This document shows, piece by piece, positions 45,915 to 55,040 of a DNA stretch of 64,000 nucleotides. The notes under the pieces are model-generated. The model saw only the letters and a program-made list of their open reading frames with translations, did no database searches and was not told where the DNA came from. The translations under genes were made by a program, and so were the position numbers. Source of the DNA: Photobacterium kishitanii (lineage in GTDB: Bacteria > Pseudomonadota > Gammaproteobacteria > Enterobacterales > Vibrionaceae). The stretch covers positions 248,001-312,000 of the forward strand of contig NZ_PYON01000001.1 in NCBI RefSeq assembly GCF_003026355.1. The letters run 5' to 3'. Numbering within the stretch: the stretch's first letter is position 1; every line of letters begins with the position of its first letter.

Positions 45915-46891
45915 TGTAATGATTCCATCACTTTCTTATTAATAACGGCCAGAGAATGGTTGTCCATAATAAATAGAACCTCACACTCAACATCTAGTAC
46001 TTCGGCTTTATAAGTATATTCAATAGTAAAAAAAGTATTAGAGTCACCATAGGTATGATGTAAATTCATATATTCTTCTAAAACGATCGGCTGTCGTACA
46101 GAAAATGGAATAGTAATTTGTTCTGATAATGCGACTAAGAAAGACGAAACCATTAAATTTGCAATATCGATGACCACTTCATTTTTATATTCATCGGTTT
46201 GACTGAAACCCAATTTTTCACCAAATAAATGAATATCTTTACCATGCAATTCAACTAATGCTTCGCCATGAATTCCACCACCTACAAAACGCTGTGTTAT
46301 TGCTATTAGCTCATTATCATTACGGATATCTGCAATCGCCATCGATAGATCATTACTTTTCATAAACGCCACATTTGGTAATGGCATTTTAATAAAATCA
46401 CCTAAATGAGCAGAGATAATTGCAGCGCCACGTCCTAAAGCAATATTGGCAAGTTCACGAATACTTTCAATAGGTTCACTTATTAAATGATTATCTGGTG
46501 TGATAAATTGACTGCTATCAAATACTAACCCTAAATGTTGAGAAAGTTCAGTCAGTTCTTCATGGTTAAATGGCTTAGATAAAAAATAATCAGCCCCTAG
46601 TGCTAGACTTCTTTCCCTTGCGGTTAATTGGATATCAGCCGATAGCACAATAATAGTTGTATTAAACTCGCGTACAGGTAAAGATTTCATCACACTAAAA
46701 CCATCCATAACAGGCATGGTTAAATCTAAAAACATAATATCAATATCAACATTTTTTAAACAATCAAGTCCCTCTTTTCCATTTTTAGCATAGAAAAAAG
46801 TCGCATTACAGCATGATTGTAGTGATCGCGTAATTGATTTATGTACCAATACTGAATCGTCACAAATGAGAATATTTATATTTTTAATCAT
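45911..46891 (-). CDS. Response regulator fused to a CheC-like phosphatase domain
   Basis: A 326-aa soluble protein. Residues 1-120 are a receiver domain (DD at 11-12, phospho-Asp in MFLDLTMPVMDG near residue 57, and late Lys in FLSKPF). Residues about 140-320 resemble CheC/CheX: the active pattern ExxN appears as RELANIALGRGAAIISAHLGDF; a second, degenerate copy is DIANLMVSSFL. CheC proteins dephosphorylate CheY-P, so the fusion may self-limit its own phosphorylation. It lies directly upstream of the coupled cyclase, a c-di-GMP output. No sensor kinase is adjacent. Role inferred. Confidence 0.87.
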   Translation of the reverse strand: MIKNINILICDDSVLVHKSITRSLQSCCNATFFYAKNGKEGLDCLKNVDIDIMFLDLTMPVMDGFSVMKSLPVREFNTTIIVLSADIQLTARERSLALGADYFLSKPFNHEELTELSQHLGLVFDSSQFITPDNHLISEPIESIRELANIALGRGAAIISAHLGDFIKMPLPNVAFMKSNDLSMAIADIRNDNELIAITQRFVGGGIHGEALVELHGKDIHLFGEKLGFSQTDEYKNEVVIDIANLMVSSFLVALSEQITIPFSVRQPIVLEEYMNLHHTYGDSNTFFTIEYTYKAEVLDVECEVLFIMDNHSLAVINKKVMESLH

Positions 46892-47199
46892 CCAACTGAT
46901 AACTTATCCCATAAAACTTTGATTTAGTATAATGCAAAGCAACATTTCACAGTAATTTAAATATGCATTCAGTGACATACATCTAATTATTGAGCTTGCT
47001 TCCAACAATTATCACTAATATAAAAACAAAATATTTATGTCTTATCGGTGGTGATTGAATTTATAAATTACTATTACTTAGCTGACAATTAATAGCTTCT
47101 GAATAGTAACTAAGCATAATAGCTATACAATATAGTTACCCAAGACAGTTTTTATAATAGAATCATTGCACAATTTTAAGTAGTCAGTGGATAAAAAAC
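46892..47199. other. 308-bp intergenic region without recognised features
   Basis: Divergent promoters for the REC-CheC operon (left) and the glutaredoxin gene (right) must lie here. I find no gene, terminator or recognised operator. Confidence 0.5.
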
Positions 47200-47556
47200 A
47201 TGAAAGCCCTTCGTTGGATTGTCGGTCGCATCATCCTTATACTCAACGCAATTTTTTCACCACGAGGTATGCAACGCTCCGCAGTAGAACAACATGTTGT
47301 TGACACTGCCGTCGCTAATATGCAGCTCTATCAATTTGAGACTTGTCCTTTTTGTGTAAAAGTACGTCGCCATGCTAAACGTTTAAATATACCGCTTGCA
47401 ACTCGTGATGCTAAAGTTGGTCCTTGGGATAAAGAGCTATTAGAGCAAGGCGGGAAGCGTAAAGTTCCTTGTTTACGCATTGAAGAAAATGATCAGATCA
47501 CCTGGATGTATGAATCAAATGATATTATTGCGTACTTAGATAAACGTTTTGCTTAA
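47200..47556 (+). CDS. Membrane-anchored glutaredoxin-like protein
   Basis: A 118-aa protein with an N-terminal hydrophobic segment (residues 4-18, LRWIVGRIILILNAI) and a glutaredoxin/GST-N domain: QLYQFETCPFCVKVRRHAKRLNIP (CPFC active site near residue 50), KVPCLRI (cis-Pro region) and MYESNDIIAYLDKRF. The CPFC dithiol suggests reduction of disulfides or glutathione adducts on the cytoplasmic side of the membrane. Single gene. Confidence 0.9.
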   Translation: MKALRWIVGRIILILNAIFSPRGMQRSAVEQHVVDTAVANMQLYQFETCPFCVKVRRHAKRLNIPLATRDAKVGPWDKELLEQGGKRKVPCLRIEENDQITWMYESNDIIAYLDKRFA

Positions 47557-47728
47557 CGTTACCGATAAGTATCATAATACCTTCAAATAAACACTCAAGT
47601 CCTGATGTTATAAGCCGATATGTACCCATTACGTTTTTTATAGCTGAAGTATAAAAAACCGCATGCTATCGGCTTTTAATGGCTGAATTTTCACTTATTA
47701 GTTATAAATAAGTTTTACGGGGCTGTAT

Positions 47729-48421
47729 ATGAGAAAAAATCATACAATCACTACCGACGATATTTTAATTAAATTATGTCATTCTTTAGCTGATGTATTA
47801 TCAGTTGCGACAGAAAGCCAGATTAAATATTCACCAATGGTACAAAAAATCAATAAAACCAGCCTCAAACCTGATATTGGTTGTTTTGTTTTATTTGACG
47901 GCGGTTTCACAGGTTTAGTCGTTACCAACTTCTCTGCATCAGCAGCGATGGAACTGTATAAAAATTATATGCTACGAATGGGATTTACTGACTCAGATCT
48001 CGCCATTCATCATACCGCTGATGATGTTGCGAATATTTTAGGGGAATTAATGAACCAAGTCGTTGGTGACTTTACTGGAAAAATTGGTAGAGAGTTAAAA
48101 ATATCCATTACTCAAAACCAACCTAAAATGTTGGCCTTACATAAACAAATTATTTTATCCGTTGACACTAACCTCGATCGCCCTCAAGTGCGACGTGTTA
48201 GTTTTACGACTGCAAACAATCATATTTTTTATCTCGAACTTGCGATGGACAAAACAGAGTTTATTCAGCTAGAAGCGTTTGAGGTAGATGAACAAGATCC
48301 TGATACTATTTTTGAAACTGCCTATGATGCTCGACAACAACAAAACCAACTAACCTCAAACCATAGCACCACTGATAATAACAGCGACAATCAAGATTTA
48401 CTCGATCAACTTGGATTATAG
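47729..48421 (+). CDS. DUF3334 family protein, CheX/CheC-like fold
   Basis: A 230-aa cytoplasmic protein. MRKNHTITTDDILIKLCHSLADVLS and FVLFDGGFTGLVVTNFSASAAMELYK recall the CheX-like family DUF3334 found in Vibrionaceae. The line DDVANILGELMNQVVGDFTGKIG carries ExxN (ELMN), the catalytic pattern of CheC/CheX phosphatases. The last 30 residues are Asn/Gln/Asp-rich and disordered. The function of DUF3334 is not known to me. It lies near the REC-CheC gene and could act in the same signalling network. Confidence 0.78.
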   Translation: MRKNHTITTDDILIKLCHSLADVLSVATESQIKYSPMVQKINKTSLKPDIGCFVLFDGGFTGLVVTNFSASAAMELYKNYMLRMGFTDSDLAIHHTADDVANILGELMNQVVGDFTGKIGRELKISITQNQPKMLALHKQIILSVDTNLDRPQVRRVSFTTANNHIFYLELAMDKTEFIQLEAFEVDEQDPDTIFETAYDARQQQNQLTSNHSTTDNNSDNQDLLDQLGL

Positions 48422-48612
48422 AAACAGTAATAATTTAAGCAGTTAGGTAACTTTAATAACAATATTGTTGCCTACTTACTTTGTGCTCAATTCAAATAAC
48501 GATTATTACTTTAATTATGTGATCAATAACGGTATTGCCTTTCATAATACAATTTACAACATCTTCAAATCCGTATAATTTCGATCCCACTTTGAATCTG
48601 TGAGTTTTAGTA

Positions 48613-49635
48613 ATGTCTCAACACCGTATTGGTAGTTTTGAATTCGGTCGAATTATCGCCACCATCGCCATCATTGCTTTGCATTGTCAAATTTTCATGC
48701 AAGCCCCACTCTTTAATGGTCAGCCGCTACTGGGAATGGGGCTTAATCAAGTTAGTCGTTTTGCTGTACCACTATTTTTTATTATGGCTGGCTATTTTAT
48801 TCAACCTCGTTTAACAACAGAACTTGGTCCTTACCTATGGCGTTATGCACGTCCTCTACTGATCATGTGGGTATCATGGAGCATTATTTATCTCATTCTG
48901 CCATTTAACTTTCATCTTGTCGCAACCGATGGCTACTTTGCTGAACGTAGTTTGTATTGGCAAAAACTATTATCAACGCCGTTAAATACTCTCTTTGAGG
49001 GGGGCTTAGTCCATCTTTGGTACATTCCAGGCTTACTCAGTGGTTTAGCTGTTATTACCCTACTATTACGTTTCAACTTAGCTCGATTTATTATTCCTGT
49101 CGCTACCGTATTATTTATTTTTGGTCTAATGGCTGGCAGTTATGCACAAATGACAGATTTAAGTTCTCCTGTCTTTACGCGTAACGGTCCTTTTTTTAGT
49201 ACCTTTATGATTATGCTCGGCTTTGAAATTCGTCGCCGTAATATTAGCCTTAGCCTAAAATACAGCATCATAATGATGATGGTTGGGTTTGGCTTATTTA
49301 TTGGTGAAGCAAATTACCTTTCCTTACAAGAAAATGGTTCTTTTTTCCATGATTTCCTGTTTGGCACCCCGTTATGGGCATTAGGTATTTTCTTTGTTTT
49401 ATTAGCGAAACCAAGCTTAGGTGACAGTAAAATTACTCATTCATTAAGCAAAGATGTATTGGGTATTTATTTGTGTCATCTTATTATTGTGATTTATTAC
49501 TTAAATATCGTCAGAATATTAGGTATTAATCCGATTATTGCGAGTATTTTTGCTGTACCCGTCGTATATTTCGTATCAACAATAATTGTTCGCGGTTTGC
49601 GTAAAACGCCACTGGCTCGATTCTTAGTACGATAA
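48613..49635 (+). CDS. Membrane acyltransferase (acyltransferase-3 family, WecH/YiaH-like)
   Basis: An integral membrane protein of about 10 helices. The family's first motif is visible: FEFGRIIATIAIIALHC (conserved Arg and catalytic His), and later RFAVPLFFIMAGYF and LVHLWYIPGLLSGLAV. These proteins transfer acetyl or other acyl groups to sugars of surface polysaccharides; the YiaH/WecH subgroup acts on enterobacterial common antigen. No polysaccharide genes are adjacent, so target unknown. Single gene with its own terminator. Confidence 0.88.
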   Translation: MSQHRIGSFEFGRIIATIAIIALHCQIFMQAPLFNGQPLLGMGLNQVSRFAVPLFFIMAGYFIQPRLTTELGPYLWRYARPLLIMWVSWSIIYLILPFNFHLVATDGYFAERSLYWQKLLSTPLNTLFEGGLVHLWYIPGLLSGLAVITLLLRFNLARFIIPVATVLFIFGLMAGSYAQMTDLSSPVFTRNGPFFSTFMIMLGFEIRRRNISLSLKYSIIMMMVGFGLFIGEANYLSLQENGSFFHDFLFGTPLWALGIFFVLLAKPSLGDSKITHSLSKDVLGIYLCHLIIVIYYLNIVRILGINPIIASIFAVPVVYFVSTIIVRGLRKTPLARFLVR

Positions 49636-49641
49636 ACACAA

Positions 49642-49668
49642 AAAAGGCTAGTTTTAAACTAGCCTTTT
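49642..49668. terminator. Bidirectional terminator
   Basis: A 13-bp perfect stem AAAAGGCTAGTTT/AAACTAGCCTTTT with a 1-base centre, between the acyltransferase and decarboxylase genes, which converge. Confidence 0.9.
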
Positions 49669-49733
49669 CATTATTTATAGATAAAACGAAAGCAATCCTT
49701 TATAAAATAACTACCGTTTTAACTATAGAGCTA

Positions 49734-51608
49734 TTATTGAAAATTACCTTCTTTTAAAATCGCACTAAATTTATGCTCTACCGCATGATCAAATTGATCA
49801 AAATAATAACTACATACTTCAGGCTTATTATAATATGGTGTAACAACACAAGATCGAATCAAAGTAACTTTATGAATATCATCCCAGTCTTTACGTGCTA
49901 TGCCACTTCTTGAAATTAACTCTACTGGCGAATCTTTGTAATCAGAATAATCAAACTCAGTGTGAGATACAATTAAGTCATTAAGATAAGCTTCAGTATA
50001 GTATGAGGAGCATTTGTAGAATTCAGTATTCAACTGATTCATAACAGCTAAACTAGCATTACCTTTTAAATTAAAAACATAATTGACCATATTGGTATCA
50101 GGCTTAACAAGAGGATGTACTTGTAATGCTATACCATTAATATCATATTCTGTATTAACCAATTTATTATAAAAGTTTTGAGCACCTTCGATACTAGCGC
50201 CAATCAGGCGTCCGTAACCTGTAATATTTAATGGCAATATTTTATGGCATACCCACACAGAAGCTGCTGCAGCCCCTGCTTTTGAGCCTTCAAAAACAAA
50301 TGCTCCCAATAAATCAGGAATTGAAGTGTCTTTCTGAAATGCATAATTAGAAAAATATGAAATAGTATTTCTCATTCGCTTATCACGAATAACAATACCA
50401 CCAGCTTTATAAGGTATATATCCCATTTTATGAGGATCGACAGTAATACTATCAGCTTGATTCATTGCTTTATAAGCGTTATAAACCTCTAGGCACGGCC
50501 AATCTAGTTTCTCATTTTGGAAAATATTATATTGACTATATTTATCATGAATATTATTAAATGGAATAAAGTTATAATCTTCATCAAGAAATATTGAGCG
50601 CATATAACCACCATATGCAGCATCAACATGATAGTAAAAATTTATTCCTTGCTGACTATATTCTGACCTTAATAATGCAACTTTATCAACATAATCAACA
50701 GAACCCTCTTCTGTTGTACCCACAACAGAAACAACCCCAAGTACTGGAATCTTTTGTTCTACTAGAGAATCAATCGCTTCTTTTAGTTTATCAACTCTCA
50801 TTCTAAAATGATCATCAACTTCAATCTCAATAATATTATTAATACCAACGCCTAAAATATCGGCCGCTTTCAACCAAGAATAATGCTTGGTTTCAGGCAC
50901 AATTAACTTACCAAGTAGTGGGATTTCTTTATCATTAAAACGGGCAGAATAAGCTTTAATATCATCTAATTTTTGAGGAATCTGATCTAATATATCCATT
51001 ATTTCACTAATAGACATATTTAATAATTGCCAATCACTTTTCCCAATAATTAAATCAGGAGCAACGTCTTTTAATGCGAAAGGAATCGATTTAATATTTC
51101 TCATGTACCATACAGCTTCATAATTTGCTGTTGATCCATCAGGCGTTAAATGCCCCCAACCAATATTATCGTCATAACCCATTAAATGACAAAAATCATA
51201 TGCTAGTTCATTTTCTAACTCACTTGTTGCTGGCGATCCTTCATAAGCAATATTATTACCGTTATATAGCATACCCGCAAAATAGCCCAAAAGAGCAGGC
51301 ATTAATGTTTCTGAGTTCATATGCCCTAAATATCGAGGAGAATGCCATGGCATCATCTTTGTTCGCAGTTTAGATGAAAGCTCATCTAATGCATCTTCCA
51401 TTTTATTAGTACTTTGTAAAAAGCTTTCACTACACATATCTGCTTTATTAATGATATTAGGATCTTCTGGATGAAAGTTTTTCCTCCACTGAGAATGATC
51501 AATAAATAATTTCATTAAATTTTTGGTGAAAGTCTCTTCATTTTCAGATTTAGTTCCAAGAAACATACTATCGATATTAATTGGAGTAGTTGTTGCTTTA
51601 TTGTTCAT
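49734..51608 (-). CDS. PLP-dependent tyrosine decarboxylase (lactic-acid-bacteria type)
   Basis: A group II decarboxylase of 624 aa, the length and layout of the tyrosine decarboxylases of Enterococcus and Lactobacillus. Shared stretches include GHMNSETLMP, NGNNIAYEGSPATSELE, GHLTPDGSTANYEAVWYMRNIKS, GKSDWQLLNM, YHVDAAYGGYMRSIFLDEDYNFIP and the PLP-lysine motif DPHKMGYIPYKAGG. It converts tyrosine (possibly also phenylalanine or DOPA) to the amine with proton consumption. The start at 51608 (MNNKATT) is preferred; the ATG at 51620 abuts the permease stop, so coupled translation is possible. Downstream of, and cotranscribed with, the antiporter. Confidence 0.9.
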   Translation of the reverse strand: MNNKATTTPINIDSMFLGTKSENEETFTKNLMKLFIDHSQWRKNFHPEDPNIINKADMCSESFLQSTNKMEDALDELSSKLRTKMMPWHSPRYLGHMNSETLMPALLGYFAGMLYNGNNIAYEGSPATSELENELAYDFCHLMGYDDNIGWGHLTPDGSTANYEAVWYMRNIKSIPFALKDVAPDLIIGKSDWQLLNMSISEIMDILDQIPQKLDDIKAYSARFNDKEIPLLGKLIVPETKHYSWLKAADILGVGINNIIEIEVDDHFRMRVDKLKEAIDSLVEQKIPVLGVVSVVGTTEEGSVDYVDKVALLRSEYSQQGINFYYHVDAAYGGYMRSIFLDEDYNFIPFNNIHDKYSQYNIFQNEKLDWPCLEVYNAYKAMNQADSITVDPHKMGYIPYKAGGIVIRDKRMRNTISYFSNYAFQKDTSIPDLLGAFVFEGSKAGAAAASVWVCHKILPLNITGYGRLIGASIEGAQNFYNKLVNTEYDINGIALQVHPLVKPDTNMVNYVFNLKGNASLAVMNQLNTEFYKCSSYYTEAYLNDLIVSHTEFDYSDYKDSPVELISRSGIARKDWDDIHKVTLIRSCVVTPYYNKPEVCSYYFDQFDHAVEHKFSAILKEGNFQ

Positions 51609-51620
51609 AAAAACGTCCAT

Positions 51621-53018
51621 TTATTTAGCTACGACCATTTTTTTCCATGATTCTTTTTTAAATTTAAAAATAACCAATGGAATAACAAAGAAAATCACTG
51701 TACCTATAGACTCAAATAAAATATATGTTAATTTTTTATCGTTCGGTATATCTATTGATGGTATAAAACTAATTATAATTGTAATTCCCACACCTAAGTA
51801 AGCAAGAATACATATTAACCACATTCCAGCACTTCCACCTGGAATTTTAAATGCTCGAGGAACATCAGTTGCTGCATAATGTAATTTAACTTCAGCTGAT
51901 ATTATAAACAAATACACAATACTATATAATATAGTTGTTAATATAAGCACCATAAAATATACAGTATTTATACCTGGGATAAAGACAAATAATAAGGATA
52001 TTAATGACACTGCAGCTGCTTGCAATAATACAAAGCTAATAGGTATATCATCTTTATTTCTTTTTTGTAGAATAGCAGGTAGATACCCTTCTTCCGCAAC
52101 TTTAACCATTGATTTTGAAGGACCAAGAATCCATGCACTCATCTGAGCAATCATGCCAACACAAATCATTAACCCTAATATACTAGTTATCCATGGAATA
52201 TTTAAGTCTGTAAAATAAATCTGAAAAGGCTGTAATATATTAGCAAGTTGAATATCATGTACAGGTATTGCATTCGCTTCAGTCAAACCTGCAATCAAGT
52301 TAAAAATAACCATTGCACCAATTGAAATAAATACCGCTATTGGATAATTCTTTTTTGGATTTTCTATATCATTAGCATGAACAGATGCTATTTCTAAGCC
52401 CGCAAAAATAAAACAGATACCAGCAAAAAATGACCACTTAGAAAAATTTGTAATATCGGGTATAGCACTACTAAAATTAAGCGGACCTAAATTAACATTA
52501 CCATATTGAATCCAATACCATATACCTAAAATCACTAATAGTGTAAATGGGATATAAATACCAATGACAGAACCAAATGTACTAATCCACTTACCTAAAC
52601 TACCTTTTAGATTGGCTAATGTTACAATCCAAAAAATAACCATAGTAGTAATGGCAATATAACTACCATCATTAACTAAATCTGGTCTATGTATTGAATA
52701 GGCAAATATACTTGCAAATGCAGAACCTACCATTTGCATACCAACTAACATTTGAACCCATAGTAACCATGAGACTACAAACGCCCATTTAGAACCAAAT
52801 GCGGCTTTAATCCAAACTTGTGGACCACCTTCCTGCGGCCAACCCGTCGCTAACTCTGCTGCTATTAATGAAATAGGTATCGCAAATAATATTGCTGCTC
52901 CTGCCATAAAGAAAATAACTTCCCAACCAGAACTCGCGACTGTCGGAACATTTCGAATGCTTCCGTAAAAAGCAATACTCATTGCTATTAACTGAAACAG
53001 CGTTATTTTTTTAGTCAT
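51621..53018 (-). CDS. APC-family tyrosine/tyramine-type antiporter
   Basis: A 465-aa inner-membrane protein with about 12 helices, of the glutamate:GABA/tyrosine:tyramine exchanger group: LFQLIAMSIAFYGSIRNVPTVASSGWEVIFF, ELATGWPQEGGPQVWIKAAFG, and FAGLEIASVHANDIENPKKNYPIAVFISIG. It would import tyrosine and expel tyramine, so the decarboxylase cycle gives pH defence and membrane potential. The ATG at 53018 has AAGGAG 7 bases upstream; 53036 is not supported. The two genes are adjacent (stop-ATG contact). Confidence 0.88.
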   Translation of the reverse strand: MTKKITLFQLIAMSIAFYGSIRNVPTVASSGWEVIFFMAGAAILFAIPISLIAAELATGWPQEGGPQVWIKAAFGSKWAFVVSWLLWVQMLVGMQMVGSAFASIFAYSIHRPDLVNDGSYIAITTMVIFWIVTLANLKGSLGKWISTFGSVIGIYIPFTLLVILGIWYWIQYGNVNLGPLNFSSAIPDITNFSKWSFFAGICFIFAGLEIASVHANDIENPKKNYPIAVFISIGAMVIFNLIAGLTEANAIPVHDIQLANILQPFQIYFTDLNIPWITSILGLMICVGMIAQMSAWILGPSKSMVKVAEEGYLPAILQKRNKDDIPISFVLLQAAAVSLISLLFVFIPGINTVYFMVLILTTILYSIVYLFIISAEVKLHYAATDVPRAFKIPGGSAGMWLICILAYLGVGITIIISFIPSIDIPNDKKLTYILFESIGTVIFFVIPLVIFKFKKESWKKMVVAK

Positions 53019-53462
53019 GCTTTTCTCCTTAAGCACTTAACTACTTGGTTAAAGAAAACTACTCCCATTATATAGATGCGTATATCTATGAAAAAAAAAC
53101 TTAATATTTTAAGATTGAATTGATGACATATTCACATTAAGAGCATAAATATTATCAATCAAGCAAAACTCATTCACTGGCATCCCCTCCTCTCGATTAC
53201 ATATTTGTAGAAAAGAAATACCAGTCTAATCATGAATTAATGATTATTTACAAAGTGATTACGTAGTCATTTTCAATGTAATTCATGTTTACTTTGTAAA
53301 TAATTTCTATGTCAGTCGCATATTTCTTTTTTTTATATTGTTAAATATTCCCATTAATTTTATAAATTCAATGTTAAGCAATAATTAATGCCAACTAACT
53401 CTCTGTGATATCTATTTTCATTATTAATGTATGTAACGTTATATTTTAAAAGGATTTATCTG
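53019..53462. promoter_or_regulatory. Divergent regulatory region with a 14-bp inverted repeat (53243-53304)
   Basis: It separates the antiporter (leftward) from the chitinase (rightward). ATTATTTACAAAGT (53243-53256) and ACTTTGTAAATAAT (53291-53304) are perfect inverted copies, with further paired elements inside and around them (CATGAATTA at 53231 with TAATTCATG at 53279; ATTAC with GTAAT). CAGTCGCAT (53313-53321) follows the right arm and recurs in the PTS/AraC gap. Probable operators; the regulator is not known. Confidence 0.5.
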
Positions 53463-54944
53463 ATGACTAAACTGCGCCCTTTATCACTATTTATAGGCTG
53501 TGCTTTTGCAGCAAATAGCTATGCCATGACACCTCAACCAGATCCAGATAACGTCGGCGGCTATGTCATTGAACGCTCACAAATTATTGCTGCCGAAAAT
53601 GCTAAAACAACCGATCCTATGTACGATGTTTGGGCGCAAGCTTTAGCTACTGCATCAAATACTGTCGTGGAAGCCATCGCGCCAGGATTTAATACTAATC
53701 CTGATAATGTAAAGCGCGTAGAGCGGGTTTTTCCTGAAACCGAGTGGAATTTCCTAACCCAAATGGCAGCGCCTGAATATACTTACACCCGCTTTTTACG
53801 TGCTATAGGTAAATTCCCTGCTTTCTGTGGTGAGTACACTGATGGCCGTGACTCTGATGCTATTTGTAAGAAATCAATTGTTACTGCTTTCGCCCATTTT
53901 GCCCAAGAAACTGGTGGCCATATTAGTATTGAAAACGTCTCAGATAACCCATTAGGCCTTGAGGAATGGCAACAAGCATTAGTCCATGTTCGTGAAATGG
54001 GTTGGTCTGAAGGCCAACCGGGGTACACCACTGGATGTGGTCAAGATGATTGGCAAAATAAGCGTTGGCCTTGTGCTGAGGGGCAAGGTTACTTTGGTCG
54101 TGGTGCCAAACAACTCTCTTATCACTTTAACTACGGTGCATTTTCTGAGGTAATGTTTGACGGCGATGCAACCGTATTACTCAACAACCCGGGTTTAGTT
54201 GCTGACTCTTGGCTCAATCTCGCTTCAGCGATTTGGTTCTTCCTAACTCCTCAAGCGCCTAAACCTGCTATGTTACATGTTATTGACCGTACTTGGACGC
54301 CTTCTCAACGTGAAACAGATGCAGGTATCGGTTATGGGTTTGGTACGACTATCAATGTTATTAACGGTGGTATTGAATGTGGTGAGCAAAATAAAGATAA
54401 AGGTCAACCTGTTAACCGTATTCGCTACTGGGAAGGTTTAGTTGAAAACTACCAAATATCATTACAAAGTGATGAAACCAACACCTGTTGGCAACAAACA
54501 CCTTATGGTAGCTTAAATCTAAATGGTGCTACTGATGTGCTTTACACTAACTGGGATGCAAATTGGAAATACTATCCAGATCGTCCAGGTGGTGTTTCAT
54601 TTGAATGTGAATTAGTCGGTTTCCAAACCGCTTATTCTGCTTTAGTGGCCGGTGATTATGAAAAATGTGTTACTAATTTCTATGGATCACACGCTAACTG
54701 GCCAGCCGTACGCGTCGTCGATGAATTAGTTCCAGACACTGGTGGTGGTACAACAGATCCTACAGATCCGCCAGTTGATGGTGTTGCAAGTTGGGATCAA
54801 AATAAAGTCTATACAGGTGGAGAACAGGTCTCATACAAAGGCGCTATTTATGAGGCACAATGGTGGTCACAAAACAATCAACCTGATTTAGGTGCGCCAT
54901 GGAAGCTGATCCAAGCGGCAGTTTCAACAACCAACGCAGCCTAA
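53463..54944 (+). CDS. Secreted GH19 chitinase with C-terminal CBM5/12
   Basis: Hydrolyses chitin outside the cell. Signal peptide (MTKLRPLSLFIGCAFAANSYA); GH19 catalytic domain with HFAQETGGH (catalytic Glu) and the family signature YFGRGAKQLSYHFNYG; then SWLNLASAIWFFLTPQ and YGFGTTINVINGGIECG. A TDPTDPP linker leads to a chitin-binding module (WDQNKVYTGGEQVSYKGAIYEAQWW). The start at 53463 is preferred over 53427 because AAAGGA lies 8 bases upstream and the signal is then normal; 493 aa. Works with the LPMO. Confidence 0.94.
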   Translation: MTKLRPLSLFIGCAFAANSYAMTPQPDPDNVGGYVIERSQIIAAENAKTTDPMYDVWAQALATASNTVVEAIAPGFNTNPDNVKRVERVFPETEWNFLTQMAAPEYTYTRFLRAIGKFPAFCGEYTDGRDSDAICKKSIVTAFAHFAQETGGHISIENVSDNPLGLEEWQQALVHVREMGWSEGQPGYTTGCGQDDWQNKRWPCAEGQGYFGRGAKQLSYHFNYGAFSEVMFDGDATVLLNNPGLVADSWLNLASAIWFFLTPQAPKPAMLHVIDRTWTPSQRETDAGIGYGFGTTINVINGGIECGEQNKDKGQPVNRIRYWEGLVENYQISLQSDETNTCWQQTPYGSLNLNGATDVLYTNWDANWKYYPDRPGGVSFECELVGFQTAYSALVAGDYEKCVTNFYGSHANWPAVRVVDELVPDTGGGTTDPTDPPVDGVASWDQNKVYTGGEQVSYKGAIYEAQWWSQNNQPDLGAPWKLIQAAVSTTNAA

Positions 54945-54968
54945 CTACCACCGAATAATTAAATCAAT

Positions 54969-55016
54969 AAAAATGGCTTTGATGCGGTTGTATACAACCC
55001 TATCAAGGCCATTTTT
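54969..55016. terminator. Bidirectional terminator
   Basis: Outer stem AAAAATGGC/GCCATTTTT with an inner TTGAT/ATCAA and TTGTATACAA helix, flanked by T on one side and A on the other; between the chitinase and the convergent GTPase gene. Confidence 0.85.
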
Positions 55017-55040
55017 TATAACTAGCAACAATTATTACTG

